From the NCBI GenBank assembly GCA_045648445.1, contig JAZRNY010000003.1, forward strand, positions 62,001 through 126,000: a stretch of DNA of 64,000 nt. Direction: 5' to 3'. Position 1 is the stretch's first letter; each line of letters starts with the position of its first letter. The position numbers were made by a program, and so were the translations under genes. The notes under the pieces were generated by a model. It ran no database searches. It had not been told where the DNA came from and saw only the letters and a list, made by a program, of their open reading frames with translations. The DNA is from SIG607 sp045648445 (lineage in GTDB: Bacteria; Bacillota; Clostridia; Oscillospirales; Acutalibacteraceae). Positions 1 to 8,677 of this stretch are shown one piece after another.

Positions 1-2
1 GA

Positions 3-329
3 AAAGAAGAGGAAGCAAAGGCTATATTTGACTATATTATCGGTCTTGACGTTGACTTCTTCTCCAATATGCATCTGCCCTCACTCCCTTGCTATCAGGC
101 TTTATCTATGCTTAAAATCGGCGAAACTGCAAAATCTTATGCATATATTAAAGGCTTTATGGACTTATGGGAAACCGAAAAGAACAGAGTTGATTCAGGC
201 TATTTCAGCGCTACACCTTTCTTTATTTCATATCCCGAAAAGGCTGAAATTGCACGTGCAAAATATTATAACGCCCTTATAAATGAAGGCAATCAGGTTA
301 TAAACGGTACGCACCGCTTTGTGAAATAA
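3..329 (+). CDS. C-terminal end of an unidentified host protein
   Basis: Open from the window edge to a TAA, giving 108 residues with no start inside the window. The chain is helical and tyrosine-rich, with no motif I recognise. It ends just before a strong terminator. It is chromosomal, not phage: it lies outside the attL boundary and reads in the same direction as the next two host genes. Confidence 0.6.
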   Translation, partial: KEEEAKAIFDYIIGLDVDFFSNMHLPSLPCYQALSMLKIGETAKSYAYIKGFMDLWETEKNRVDSGYFSATPFFISYPEKAEIARAKYYNALINEGNQVINGTHRFVK

Positions 330-339
330 AAAAAATCGT

Positions 340-376
340 AAAAACCCCGTTTTTTGAGTATAAAAACGGGGTTTTT
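340..376 (+). terminator. Rho-independent terminator
   Basis: Perfect hairpin: AAAAACCCCGTTTTT and its complement around a six-base loop, followed by T residues. It closes the gene ending at 329. Confidence 0.85.
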
Positions 377-379
377 AAG

Positions 380-408
380 TTGACAATTTTAAAACTTTAT
401 AATAAAAT
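380..408 (+). promoter_or_regulatory. Sigma-A promoter of the antiporter gene
   Basis: TTGACA at 380-385 and TAAAAT at 403-408 with a 17-nt spacer, 33 nt upstream of the ATG at 442. Confidence 0.6.
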
Positions 409-441
409 ACTATTGATATTTTTTAGTAAGGAGTCAAAAAA

Positions 442-1470
442 ATGCTTGAAAACTTTTTTGCTTGGTACGGCGGATTAACCGATTACCTTTTAGGTTCTCT
501 TATTTTGTTTGCCGTAGGTGTTGTTTTGCTGATAAAAGGCGGCGACTGGTTCGTTGACAGTGCAGTTGGCATAGCAAAACGTTTCCGTGTTCCCGAAATC
601 ATTATCGGCGCTACCGTAGTTTCTATTGGTACTACGCTTCCTGAAGTTATGGTATCGGTTACAGCGGCTATGAACAATAACGGCGCTATTGCGTACGGTA
701 ACGCTATTGGTTCAATTATTTGTAATACTTCTTTAATTGCAGCGCTGACAATCGCTATACGTCCTGCTCCCGTTAACAAAAAAGCCATTGTTACTCCCGT
801 AATTTTCTTTTTTGTATCTGCAGCCATTTATTTGGTAGCCGCTTATCTTTTCGGCAGTTTCGACAGATGGCTCGGCATAGTAATGCTCGTAGTTTTCGGC
901 ATTTATATGGCTATGACCATATACAAAGGTTTCAAAAACCCAACCGAAGAACACGCTGATGAATCAGATGACATTAAGGGCGGTTCTTTACTTAAAGACA
1001 TAATTGTACTTGTTATAAGCGCTGGTTTAATTGCAGTTGGCGCAGATATGCTTGAAGGTTCTTCCGTTTCACTTGCAACCATGGCAGGTATTCCCGCTGA
1101 AGTAGTTGGCGTTACAATCGTTGCCCTTTGTACCTCTCTACCCGAACTTGTAACCGCTGTTACAGCGCTTCTAAAGGGTCACGGCGCTCTGTCTCTCGGT
1201 AACATTATCGGCGCTAACATATTTAACTTAGTGCTTGTATCGGGCGCTGCCGTTACAATTTCACCTTTCGTTATTCCCGAAGGAAGCAAACTTTTCGGTT
1301 ACAACACTTCTCAACTTATTGAAATTCCACTAATGGTATGCGTAATGGCTTTAATGACTTTACCTGCCATATTTAAAGGTAAACTCGGTCGTTGGCAAGG
1401 TATAACACTACTTGGCATTTACGTTGCTTTCGTTGCGCTTCAGGTTCTTATAGCGCTTAACGTATTTTAA
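442..1470 (+). CDS. CaCA-family calcium/sodium antiporter
   Basis: A 342-residue integral membrane cation exchanger. It has the two homologous halves expected of CaCA antiporters. The paired alpha repeats are visible as GNAIGS in the first half and GNIIGANIFN in the second, with acidic residues in PEVM and PELV. About ten membrane segments fit the length, separated by a charged loop near residues 170-185 (EEHADESDD). AAGGAG lies upstream of the ATG. It exchanges Ca2+ (or another cation) for Na+ or H+ across the plasma membrane; the ion is inferred from the family. Host gene. Confidence 0.9.
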   Translation: MLENFFAWYGGLTDYLLGSLILFAVGVVLLIKGGDWFVDSAVGIAKRFRVPEIIIGATVVSIGTTLPEVMVSVTAAMNNNGAIAYGNAIGSIICNTSLIAALTIAIRPAPVNKKAIVTPVIFFFVSAAIYLVAAYLFGSFDRWLGIVMLVVFGIYMAMTIYKGFKNPTEEHADESDDIKGGSLLKDIIVLVISAGLIAVGADMLEGSSVSLATMAGIPAEVVGVTIVALCTSLPELVTAVTALLKGHGALSLGNIIGANIFNLVLVSGAAVTISPFVIPEGSKLFGYNTSQLIEIPLMVCVMALMTLPAIFKGKLGRWQGITLLGIYVAFVALQVLIALNVF

Positions 1471-1487
1471 TTAAATAACCGATTATT

Positions 1488-1522
1488 AAGTAGCAGTCAG
1501 CAAATGCTGACTGCTACTTTTT
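1488..1522 (+). terminator. Rho-independent terminator after the antiporter gene
   Basis: Hairpin AAGTAGCAGTCAGCA / TGCTGACTGCTACTT with a tiny loop and a T run, 18 nt after the antiporter stop codon. Confidence 0.85.
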
Positions 1523-1587
1523 GTGTCACTCACTCTTATAAAACATAGAATGTAAAAGAAGAATACTATAAAAATGAGTGATTAAAA

Positions 1588-2553
1588 ATGGAACGAATAG
1601 TACTTATGGGAAATCCCAACGTTGGAAAAAGCACAATATTTAACAAACTTACCCACAAAAAACAACATACGGGCAATTGGGCGGGAAAAACTGTTGAAGT
1701 AGCAAACGGCTACTTCAAAGGCAGTTCTAAAACATACGAAATAATCGATTTGCCCGGAATTTACAGTCTTGATTTTAAATCTCCCGAAGAAAAAATTGCA
1801 AAAGACTATCTTTTAAACCAACAATACGACAAAGTAATAGTAATATGCGACGCTACCGACTTATATCGAAATTTACGTCTTTTTTATGAAGTTTGCCAAA
1901 TAACTTCAAAGGTTATTTTATGTATTAATATGCTTGACGAAGCAGAACGTCGCGGCATTAAAATCGACCTTAACGGAATTGAAAAAGAACTTAACCTAAC
2001 GGTTATCGGTTGCAGTGCAAAAAAAGAAGTTAATGCGGTTAAAAAAGTTATAGAAAACCAACTTTTTCCTATAAATATTACTCCAATAGAACGCCATAAC
2101 ATTATAAAAAAATACGTTATATATAAAAATCCTGATATAAAGGCAAAGGATAAAAAAATTGATAAACTTTTATGCGGAAAATACACATCTATTCCCCTAA
2201 TGATTGTTTTTTTACTTATTATTTTATGGATTACCATTAGTGGCGCTAATTACCCATCATTACTGCTTTCAAAATCGTTTTCATTTTTAGGAAAATATTT
2301 TAACTTATTTTTAATTCACATAAACACTCCACCGTTTTTAAGAGGTGTTATATACGATGGCGCCTATACGGTACTTAGCGAAGTCGTTTCGGTAATGCTT
2401 CCGCCTATGTCTTTGTTTTTTCCTATTTTTTCGCTACTGGAAGAAAGCGGAATTTTACCTAGAATTGCCTATAATCTTAATAAACCGCTAAACAATGCGG
2501 GAAGCAGCGGAAAACAGGCGCTGACTATGTGTATGGGTGGTTTTATGCTATAA
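1588..2553 (+). pseudogene. feoB: feoB, ferrous-iron transporter, interrupted by the prophage
   Basis: N-terminal half of FeoB. The cytosolic GTPase domain is complete: GNPNVGKST P-loop at residues 8-16, the G2 region around NWAGKT, DLPG, and the NMLD base-recognition motif. It is followed by the start of the membrane domain (first TM near 207-224, then the Gate region). The family sequence ...GKQALTMCMG is followed normally by FGCN. Here host sequence stops at that point and four phage-derived codons lead to a stop. Full FeoB is usually about 600-700 residues, so this 321-residue product cannot transport iron. The 3' half should lie beyond attR. Precise excision would restore the gene. Confidence 0.9.
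2525..2545. other. attL, host-phage junction inside feoB
   Basis: FeoB homology ends at codons M-C-M-G (about 2526-2537) and the integrase stop codon is at 2543-2545, so the crossover lies in this short interval. Large serine integrases need only a 2-bp crossover core, so the exact bases cannot be fixed without attR or an empty site. Confidence 0.75.
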
Positions 2554-4126
2554 TTGATTTACCTATATATTTATATTGAATTACAATTTTTTGTTCTTTA
2601 GATTTAACTCCATTAATAGTTTGATATGAGCCTTGGTGAATATAAATTACATCAATCAATCGTCTTACTATGTCTTGATTTAGTTCTGTTAAATTAGAAA
2701 AATTATCGAGTAGTTTAAAAAAACGATTATAATTATCGTATTCAGATTTATTTGATTTATGATTTAGTATTGATATTTCGGCATCAATTTGTGTTTCTTC
2801 TTTTGTTAGTGAATTCATCATCATATTAAAATGCTCTTTGTTAATTCGTCCTAAATAATTATCTTCGTACAATTTTTGAATTACTGTTTGTATTTCCGCT
2901 TTGCGTTTATTAATAGCTTCAAATCTTTTATTTATGTTTACCGAATTATTTTTAGATTGTTCTAATTTTGCTAATATTTTCTTTCTAGATTCAGTAGTGA
3001 TTTTAAGATGCTTATTAATATTAGATAGAACAATTTGATATAATACATCATAATCAATAAAATGATTTGTACACTCTTTACTTCCGTATAATTTATATTT
3101 TCCGCATACTAAATTATATTTGCTGTCTTTTTTGCGAGTGCCAGTTGTAGACATATTACTACCACAATCTGCACAAATAGCAATGCCTGAAAAAATATTT
3201 TTAAAATCACTTTTTGGTGAGTTTCTACGTGATACAATTGTCATTTGTACGACATCAAAGGTTTGCTTATCTATGATAGGTTCGTGTGTGTCTTCAACAA
3301 TAATCCAATCTTGTTTTTGGTTTGTCAATGTAACCTTGCTTTTAAAAGAAATTTTTGTCGTTTTATGTTGAGCAGTATGACCTATATAAGTTATGTTTTT
3401 AAGCATTTTTTGAATATTAGTGCTTGTCCACTCTTTGCGTTTAGAATAATTATCAACATTGAGTTTTGGGTTTTTTGAGCACCTATATAGAGCTGGTGGC
3501 AAGATGTTCTTTTCATTTAGTGTTCTAGCAATGTCTATCGGTCTACAGCCATCTTCTGCTAATTTAAAAATGTACTGAACAATAGGTGCCGTTTCTTCAT
3601 TTATAACTAATTTATTTTTATCAGTTGTATCTTTTTTATATCCATAAGGAGCAAAATTACCTATGAACTTGCCTTCTTTCATTTTTGTTTCAAAAGCAGA
3701 ACGAATCTTTTTGCTTATATCTCGTGCATATAATTCATTGACAACATTTTTAAATGGTGCGATATCATTATATTTATCATTACTATCAAACCCGTCCGTG
3801 ATTGCAATATATCTGACATTATATTTAGGAAAAAATTCTTCTATAAGTTGTCCACTAATTATATAATCTCTACCTAAACGACTTAAATCTTTGGTAATAA
3901 CCATATTAACTTTTCCGTTTTCAATATCTTGTTTCATTTGTTGAAATGCCGGTCTATCAAAATTAGTTCCGCTATATCCATCGTCTATATAAATATCATA
4001 AATATTAAAACTTTGCTCATGAGCATATCTTGTAAGCATATCTTTTTGAGTAACTATACTAGAACTATCGCCACTATTGTTATCATCTTTTGATAATCGG
4101 CAATATAAAGCTGCGCTGTAAATCAT
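2543..4126 (-). CDS. Large serine recombinase (phage integrase)
   Basis: 527 residues, typical for large serine integrases. The N-terminal resolvase domain starts with YCRLSKDD; the catalytic serine is in the DSSSI stretch, followed by YIDDGYSGTNFDRP and ITKDLSRLGRD, all standard for the family. A recombinase domain follows (PYGYKKD), then a zinc-ribbon domain with C-x2-C (CADCG) and a second Cys pair further on, then a coiled coil near residues 370-450. The ATG at 4126 is chosen because TAGGAG precedes it; an upstream in-frame ATG lies in the promoter dyad. It performs attP x attB integration into feoB. Its 3' end abuts attL, the usual position for such a gene. Confidence 0.95.
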   Translation of the reverse strand: MIYSAALYCRLSKDDNNSGDSSSIVTQKDMLTRYAHEQSFNIYDIYIDDGYSGTNFDRPAFQQMKQDIENGKVNMVITKDLSRLGRDYIISGQLIEEFFPKYNVRYIAITDGFDSNDKYNDIAPFKNVVNELYARDISKKIRSAFETKMKEGKFIGNFAPYGYKKDTTDKNKLVINEETAPIVQYIFKLAEDGCRPIDIARTLNEKNILPPALYRCSKNPKLNVDNYSKRKEWTSTNIQKMLKNITYIGHTAQHKTTKISFKSKVTLTNQKQDWIIVEDTHEPIIDKQTFDVVQMTIVSRRNSPKSDFKNIFSGIAICADCGSNMSTTGTRKKDSKYNLVCGKYKLYGSKECTNHFIDYDVLYQIVLSNINKHLKITTESRKKILAKLEQSKNNSVNINKRFEAINKRKAEIQTVIQKLYEDNYLGRINKEHFNMMMNSLTKEETQIDAEISILNHKSNKSEYDNYNRFFKLLDNFSNLTELNQDIVRRLIDVIYIHQGSYQTINGVKSKEQKIVIQYKYIGKSIIA

Positions 4127-4150
4127 ATACCTATCTCCTAAATAAAAAAA

Positions 4151-4200
4151 TCGTGTTATAATCATTTACTAATTATAACACGACAATGCTTGTTTGTCAA
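4151..4200 (-). promoter_or_regulatory. Integrase promoter with overlapping dyad operator
   Basis: On the minus strand TTGACA (4195-4200), a 17-nt spacer and TATAAT (4172-4177) form a consensus promoter. A 12-bp perfect inverted repeat, TCGTGTTATAAT and its complement with a 9-nt centre (4151-4183), covers the -10 box and the transcription start. This layout fits repression of the integrase gene by a dimeric protein. Confidence 0.8.
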
Positions 4201-4319
4201 ACATATAGGTCTTGTTTGCTAATTATATCTGCAATAATATTTTCTAACTCTTCATTTCCAAACTTTGTTTCCACAATATATTTATCATTATTTATTATGT
4301 ATGTTTCAGTGTCTCCTAT
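4197..4319 (-). CDS. Small TnpW-like protein next to the integrase
   Basis: About 40 residues with the pattern Y-x3-N-x2-Y-x-V-x3-F-G-N-E-E, ending in a helix (ENIIADII). It is clearly related to the product of 52815-52931. Both resemble the tiny TnpW-type proteins found beside serine recombinases in Clostridia (recalled family, not searched). AAGGTG precedes an ATA codon at 4319 with 6-nt spacing; no ATG is in frame, and the GTG at 4328 overlaps the ribosome site. Its stop codon overlaps the integrase -35 box. Confidence 0.5.
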   Translation of the reverse strand: MGDTETYIINNDKYIVETKFGNEELENIIADIISKQDLYV

Positions 4320-4381
4320 TATTATCACCTTCTTGTTATTTTTCAATATAATATATGTTTTAAAATTTCAAATAATTACTA

Positions 4382-4942
4382 TTAACATAAGATTGTGGTA
4401 TTAAATTCGTTTATTAAGTCAACAATTTCATTCCAATCATGCACTCTATGAACAATATCTGTCAAATTACTCTTATCTACATTTCTATTCCAAGGTTTAT
4501 CAAATAACACTTTTATATAATTTCCCTCATATAAATTGTGAAGCCCGTCATCTACAAGAATATCACCTTTTACAAGAGCTTTGTTATTTGCCACTATAAC
4601 ATGAGACCAAGGAATCTCAGGTAACTCTTTCTGCAACCATTCTGCTTTCCATTTAATCGTATCTGGGTGAGCAGAGGTAACTATGTATATTTCGTGACCT
4701 TCAGATAAGAGTTTTTGAATTCCCTCTTTGGCGCCCGGCATAATTTCAACACCGTTCCAAAATGTCTGAAGATGTAAAGGATTATAAATCTCATCTTCTG
4801 TCAGAGTAGGAAATGCTTTTCGCATATCCCACTCATTAACATCTTCAAAGTTTACAGAAGTTCCATATACGCAATTTAGAGTGTTAACCCAATGATGTGT
4901 CATTGTGTTTATTACTTCGTCAAAATCAAGTAAAATCTTCAT
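4382..4942 (-). CDS. 5'(3')-deoxyribonucleotidase, HAD superfamily
   Basis: 186 residues. HAD motif I is DFDEVINT at the N-terminus (nucleophile and acid/base aspartates). Motif II is the Ser in IVTSAH, and motif IV is LVDDGLHN. This matches the short NT5C-type nucleotidases, which remove phosphate from dNMPs. GGTGA just upstream favours the ATG at 4942, directly after the kinase stop codon. With the next two genes it forms a nucleotide-pool cassette. Confidence 0.8.
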   Translation of the reverse strand: MKILLDFDEVINTMTHHWVNTLNCVYGTSVNFEDVNEWDMRKAFPTLTEDEIYNPLHLQTFWNGVEIMPGAKEGIQKLLSEGHEIYIVTSAHPDTIKWKAEWLQKELPEIPWSHVIVANNKALVKGDILVDDGLHNLYEGNYIKVLFDKPWNRNVDKSNLTDIVHRVHDWNEIVDLINEFNTTILC

Positions 4943-4943
4943 T

Positions 4944-5483
4944 TTATTCACCATAATTTTCGAGTTCGGATATAACACTTCTTAATAAATTTATCGCTTT
5001 AGTTTTATTCTTATTTCTTATAATAAAGCTGACCTTATTTTTACAATTTGCAAACACTTTGCTATCAAGTGTTATTCTTTTTATTGCTTGTTTTAAACTG
5101 TCGCCACGCTTTAACATTCTATGTAATCGAGTATACCAAGGACAATCTATATAAATAACGCATATTTTCTTGTGACCTGTATAGTGTGTCCTGAAATAAT
5201 CAACCCCATCAACATCTATAACATATAAAGAGGAGTTGTTAACCTGTTCTGAAGTGGCACAGTATCTATATCCATTATATTTTGTATAACCGCATATATC
5301 TTTTAATTGGTCAAATTCTTCTTCGCTTATAAATGTATGACCTGTTTCGTTTTCAAAACGCTTAGGTCTTGTAGTATAACTTTCTATTGAAGTATATCCG
5401 TATTTTTTAAGTGCTTCAACAAGAGTAGTTTTACCTGAACCGGACTTGCCGACTATTAAATATATTCCTTTTGTTTTCTGCAT
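4944..5483 (-). CDS. Guanylate-kinase-like nucleoside monophosphate kinase
   Basis: 179 residues. P-loop GKSGSGKTT at residues 12-20, then SYTTRPKRFENETGH, the GMP-binding region of guanylate kinases, and a DVDG motif. It should phosphorylate a (d)NMP, probably (d)GMP, for phage DNA synthesis. AAGGAG precedes the ATG; it is tightly coupled to the ThyX-like and nucleotidase genes. Confidence 0.8.
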   Translation of the reverse strand: MQKTKGIYLIVGKSGSGKTTLVEALKKYGYTSIESYTTRPKRFENETGHTFISEEEFDQLKDICGYTKYNGYRYCATSEQVNNSSLYVIDVDGVDYFRTHYTGHKKICVIYIDCPWYTRLHRMLKRGDSLKQAIKRITLDSKVFANCKNKVSFIIRNKNKTKAINLLRSVISELENYGE

Positions 5484-6023
5484 TTAATTCTCCTTTAATT
5501 GTTTGATATTATATCCACAAGTATTAAACTCTGTGCATAATCCATTTCTGTATTTACAAAGTGGCACAAGCACATCCTTGAATTCTGGATTTGATTTTAA
5601 AATCTGGTTTACTATCTCTTGCATTACCATTCTTGTTTCCTTAGATGCTTGATTACATAATCGCTTATGGCTCATAAAAACTAATTCTTGAGCATTGATT
5701 GACATTATATGAGATACTATTTCTCCTTGAGGAGCTTGTGTTCTGTCATATTTTTCTTGTCTATCATTGCGTTGTGATTGAACATAATGATTAACACCTA
5801 TATGATGTCTAACAAAATGTACCGAAACCCAATAAGGAATTTCCATTTTTATTCCAAACCATAATTCTCTTAATGGACTATGTTCTGATTTAACAAGTTT
5901 TTCCTTCCACTCATTCGTAGGAAGAGTGGTACTGTTTTTACCTACCGTATTCAAAGTACATTGTTTGCACCATTGCCAGTCTAATTCTGTAGGATGTTTT
6001 AAAATTTCAATATTAAAATTCAA
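5484..6023 (-). CDS. ThyX-like flavin-dependent thymidylate synthase
   Basis: 179 residues, shorter than common ThyX (roughly 210-250). The signature region reads RHHIGVNHYVQSQRNDR, whereas canonical ThyX has RHRxxSxNExSxRY. The Arg-His start and the following S-x-R are kept, but the middle is diverged, as in other short phage homologs I recall. It probably makes dTMP from dUMP with FAD, NADPH and methylene-THF; catalysis is not certain. TTG start at 6023, eight bases after AAGGAG. Confidence 0.65.
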   Translation of the reverse strand: MNFNIEILKHPTELDWQWCKQCTLNTVGKNSTTLPTNEWKEKLVKSEHSPLRELWFGIKMEIPYWVSVHFVRHHIGVNHYVQSQRNDRQEKYDRTQAPQGEIVSHIMSINAQELVFMSHKRLCNQASKETRMVMQEIVNQILKSNPEFKDVLVPLCKYRNGLCTEFNTCGYNIKQLKEN

Positions 6024-6214
6024 TAATCTATCTCCTTAATTCCATGATAATCTTTTGCACAATCTTCGGAGCAAAACCTATTTCCGTCATCATCAGTCCA
6101 AATTTCATATTCCTCATATAAATCTTCGCCACACTTGTCACAAATTCCTGTTTTATGAAATTCATAGTTTGGACACTGTGGATGACAAGGAGTTCTTCTA
6201 CATTCTTGGCACAT
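6020..6214 (-). CDS. Small zinc-finger protein
   Basis: 64 residues with three Cys pairs (CQEC, CDKC, CSEDC) and His residues between them, so it likely binds two zinc ions. It overlaps its neighbours by 1-4 nt, showing translational coupling. Function unknown. Confidence 0.7.
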   Translation of the reverse strand: MCQECRRTPCHPQCPNYEFHKTGICDKCGEDLYEEYEIWTDDDGNRFCSEDCAKDYHGIKEIDY

Positions 6215-6753
6215 TATTTAATCTCCACCCATACATCTAAACTTTGAACATTATAGGGCATTGGGCCATTATGAGATGAAATATAAATATCTAATCTATT
6301 ACCCTTTATTGCTCCGCCTCTATCTTGAACTGTTCTCCAACCTATGCCTTTTATATAAATTTTTGTACCAAAAGGAAGTTTTGAAGTATCAGCAGCAACC
6401 GTAACTCCCTCTTGTGCTTTCACGCCACTTGCGGTAATTCCATCTTCTTTACCGCAACACTGTTTACAGGCACAGTAATATGTAATTTTATATTTTCCAA
6501 CATAGGCAACTTTATTTTGTTTTAAATTTTCTAAACTAGACTGAAGAGCTTCCAAATCAAGTTGTGCCGATGTTAGCTGTGTAGATAAATCTTTATTTGA
6601 TTTATCTAAATTTGAAATTTCTATTGCTTGGTCAGCAATATTATTTTGTTTAATTTTCACTTCATTTGATGCGTCTATATAGAGACAACCAAAAGTTATT
6701 GATATAATAATTAAGAATACTATTATTAAATTCTTTTTATTTAAAATACTGAT
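6214..6753 (-). CDS. Membrane-anchored 3D-domain protein (cell-wall lytic type), ATC start
   Basis: 179 residues. Residues 1-30 hold a hydrophobic segment (LIIVFLIIISITFGC), then a coiled coil (about 38-80), then a C-terminal 3D domain: YYCACKQCCGK, GVTVAADTS, LPFGTKIYI, VQDRGGAI and RLDIYISSH. 3D domains are the catalytic barrel of MltA/RpfB-like peptidoglycan enzymes. The membrane segment is upstream of any ATG, GTG or TTG, but AAAGG (6762-6766) sits 8 nt before an in-frame ATC at 6753, directly after the ligase stop. A GTG at 6660 would remove the anchor. Confidence 0.75.
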   Translation of the reverse strand: MSILNKKNLIIVFLIIISITFGCLYIDASNEVKIKQNNIADQAIEISNLDKSNKDLSTQLTSAQLDLEALQSSLENLKQNKVAYVGKYKITYYCACKQCCGKEDGITASGVKAQEGVTVAADTSKLPFGTKIYIKGIGWRTVQDRGGAIKGNRLDIYISSHNGPMPYNVQSLDVWVEIK

Positions 6754-6757
6754 ATTA

Positions 6758-8674
6758 TCATCCTTTCATCTTTTCAAATTCTTCTTCGTTTATTATCTTA
6801 ATACCAAGTTCTACGGCTTTCTTATATTTACTTGAGCCGGATTCTTCATTTGTAAGCAAGTAGTCAGTTTTCTTGCTTACTGAGCTGCCCATTTTAGCAC
6901 CAAGTCGCTCAAGTTCTTCTAGTATAGTCGTACGAGTATAATAATTCAATGCACCGGTCACAACAATTGTTTTACCTGTAAATAGAGAATTTATTGTCTC
7001 TATTTGTTCGTTAGAAATATTTAGCTCATATATGAGAGCAGATATCTCCATATTATTTGCAAGATTAGCTCCATATGTTTTAAGACTACTAGTAAGCGCG
7101 GGAGTAAAAATGGAACCATGCTCGGTATCTATTTCTAATTCCCCATACTCATTGATTGTGCAATGCTTAGCAACTTCTTTAGCGGTATTTTTCCCAATCA
7201 ACGGAATGCCAAGAGCACAAATAAATTTAGCCATTGTTGTATTACGACTTTCTTGAATGCTCTGCCACAATCTGTCCCAAGACTTTTCGCCAAAGCCGTC
7301 TAAAGCCATTATTTCTTTTCTATATTGACCTAACCGATAGATATCAGAAAACTTTTTTATCCAACCGTTTGAAATAAACTTCTCAAGACTTGCTTCTGAG
7401 AGGCCTTGTATATCCATTCCGTCTTTAGAAACGAAGTGAACGAATTTATCAAGCATTCTTGCAGGACATTCTTCATTAGGACAATGCAATGTCTCTGAGC
7501 CATTGTCATTATGCACGTCTAATTCTGCTCCACAAGATTTGCATAAAAGTGGTCTTTTATACGAATTTGTACGAGTTAAATTATTAGCAACTTTAGGAAT
7601 AATGTCGTTGGCTTTGTATATCTCGATTTCGTCTCCAATTCCTAATTCTAATGATTTAATATAGGAAAGATTGTGCAAAGTAGCCTTTGAGATTGTACTA
7701 CCACTTATATCAACTTCGTCGAAGATTGCAATAGGATTTACAAGACCGGAACGGCTTGTGTTCCATTCAATATCTCTGAGAATGGTTGTCGCAGTCTCGT
7801 CATAGAATTTGAAAGCCAACTGACCTCTTAAGTGATGACTTGTTGCGCCAAGAGATTCAAGATAATTTACATCGTCAAAAGATACTACAAGTCCGTCAAT
7901 GGGATAACTATACTTATCTGCAATAATCTTAAGGAAGCTAATACTTCTTTCGTCAAATCTATCAAGACGAGGAACAACCGTGAAACCAAGTGTTTCTAAC
8001 CAATTAAGTCTTTCGCTGAAGGAATTGTTGTCATATCCGCTAACAAGTTTCCAAGCAATAAACCGAATGTGTCGCTGTGCGGCAATTCCACTATCAAGCT
8101 GACGCACAGAACCACTTACAAGATTTCGAGGATTTTTATATTTCTCACCTTCAGGAAGATTTGCATTTATCTTTTCAAAATCTTCGTATGTAATAATCGC
8201 TTCACCGTCAACTACCAAATCACCTCTATACGAAATGGTTTGTGGCAGGTTTGTAAAAACTAAAGCGTTATGTGTCACATCTTCGCCTTCAGTTCCATTG
8301 CCACGTGTTTCAGCAGATACCAACTTACCCTCAGAATACTTAACACTAATTGTCAATCCGTCCATTTTGAGCATTGTGAGGATAGGTTTGTTTCCAATAA
8401 ATTTTTGCACTTCATCAATACTCTTGGTCTTATCAAGTGAAAGCATTGGGTGATTATGCTTTACTTTATTTAATTTATCTACAATGTCAAATCCAACTGT
8501 CATTGTCGGAGAGTTAGCCAACTTAAAGTTGGTTTCACTCTCCAGTTTTTTTAGCTCATCAAAAAGCTCGTCGTATTCGTAGTCGCTCATAGGTGAATTT
8601 GAGTTATTGTAATATTCATTACGAGCATTATTTAAAAGCTCGGTTAATTCTTTTATTCTGTTTATCTTTTCCGT
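6758..8674 (-). CDS. ligA: NAD-dependent DNA ligase, apparent ACG start
   Basis: 638 residues. N-terminal Ia helix region with EYYNNS and SDYEYDELFDEL, then the adenylation domain with KMDG lysine motif (TMLKMDGLTIS), RGNGTEGEDVT and nucleotidyl motifs, an OB fold, the C4 zinc finger (CKSCGAEL ... CPNEECPA), helix-hairpin-helix repeats (LDGFGEKS, ALGIPLIGK) and a C-terminal BRCT domain (TIVVTGAL). The first ATG (8590) lies inside the Ia domain and would delete the EYYNN region. In frame, the only codon with correct spacing is ACG at 8674, 8 nt after AGGAG (8683-8687). It seals nicks in replicating phage DNA. Confidence 0.9.
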   Translation of the reverse strand, partial: TEKINRIKELTELLNNARNEYYNNSNSPMSDYEYDELFDELKKLESETNFKLANSPTMTVGFDIVDKLNKVKHNHPMLSLDKTKSIDEVQKFIGNKPILTMLKMDGLTISVKYSEGKLVSAETRGNGTEGEDVTHNALVFTNLPQTISYRGDLVVDGEAIITYEDFEKINANLPEGEKYKNPRNLVSGSVRQLDSGIAAQRHIRFIAWKLVSGYDNNSFSERLNWLETLGFTVVPRLDRFDERSISFLKIIADKYSYPIDGLVVSFDDVNYLESLGATSHHLRGQLAFKFYDETATTILRDIEWNTSRSGLVNPIAIFDEVDISGSTISKATLHNLSYIKSLELGIGDEIEIYKANDIIPKVANNLTRTNSYKRPLLCKSCGAELDVHNDNGSETLHCPNEECPARMLDKFVHFVSKDGMDIQGLSEASLEKFISNGWIKKFSDIYRLGQYRKEIMALDGFGEKSWDRLWQSIQESRNTTMAKFICALGIPLIGKNTAKEVAKHCTINEYGELEIDTEHGSIFTPALTSSLKTYGANLANNMEISALIYELNISNEQIETINSLFTGKTIVVTGALNYYTRTTILEELERLGAKMGSSVSKKTDYLLTNEESGSSKYKKAVELGIKIINEEEFEKMKG

Positions 8675-8677
8675 ATT

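Noticed and set aside
2538..2553. A genuine short FeoB variant
   Set aside because: Homology stops abruptly beside a serine integrase gene, and the last codons are phage DNA.
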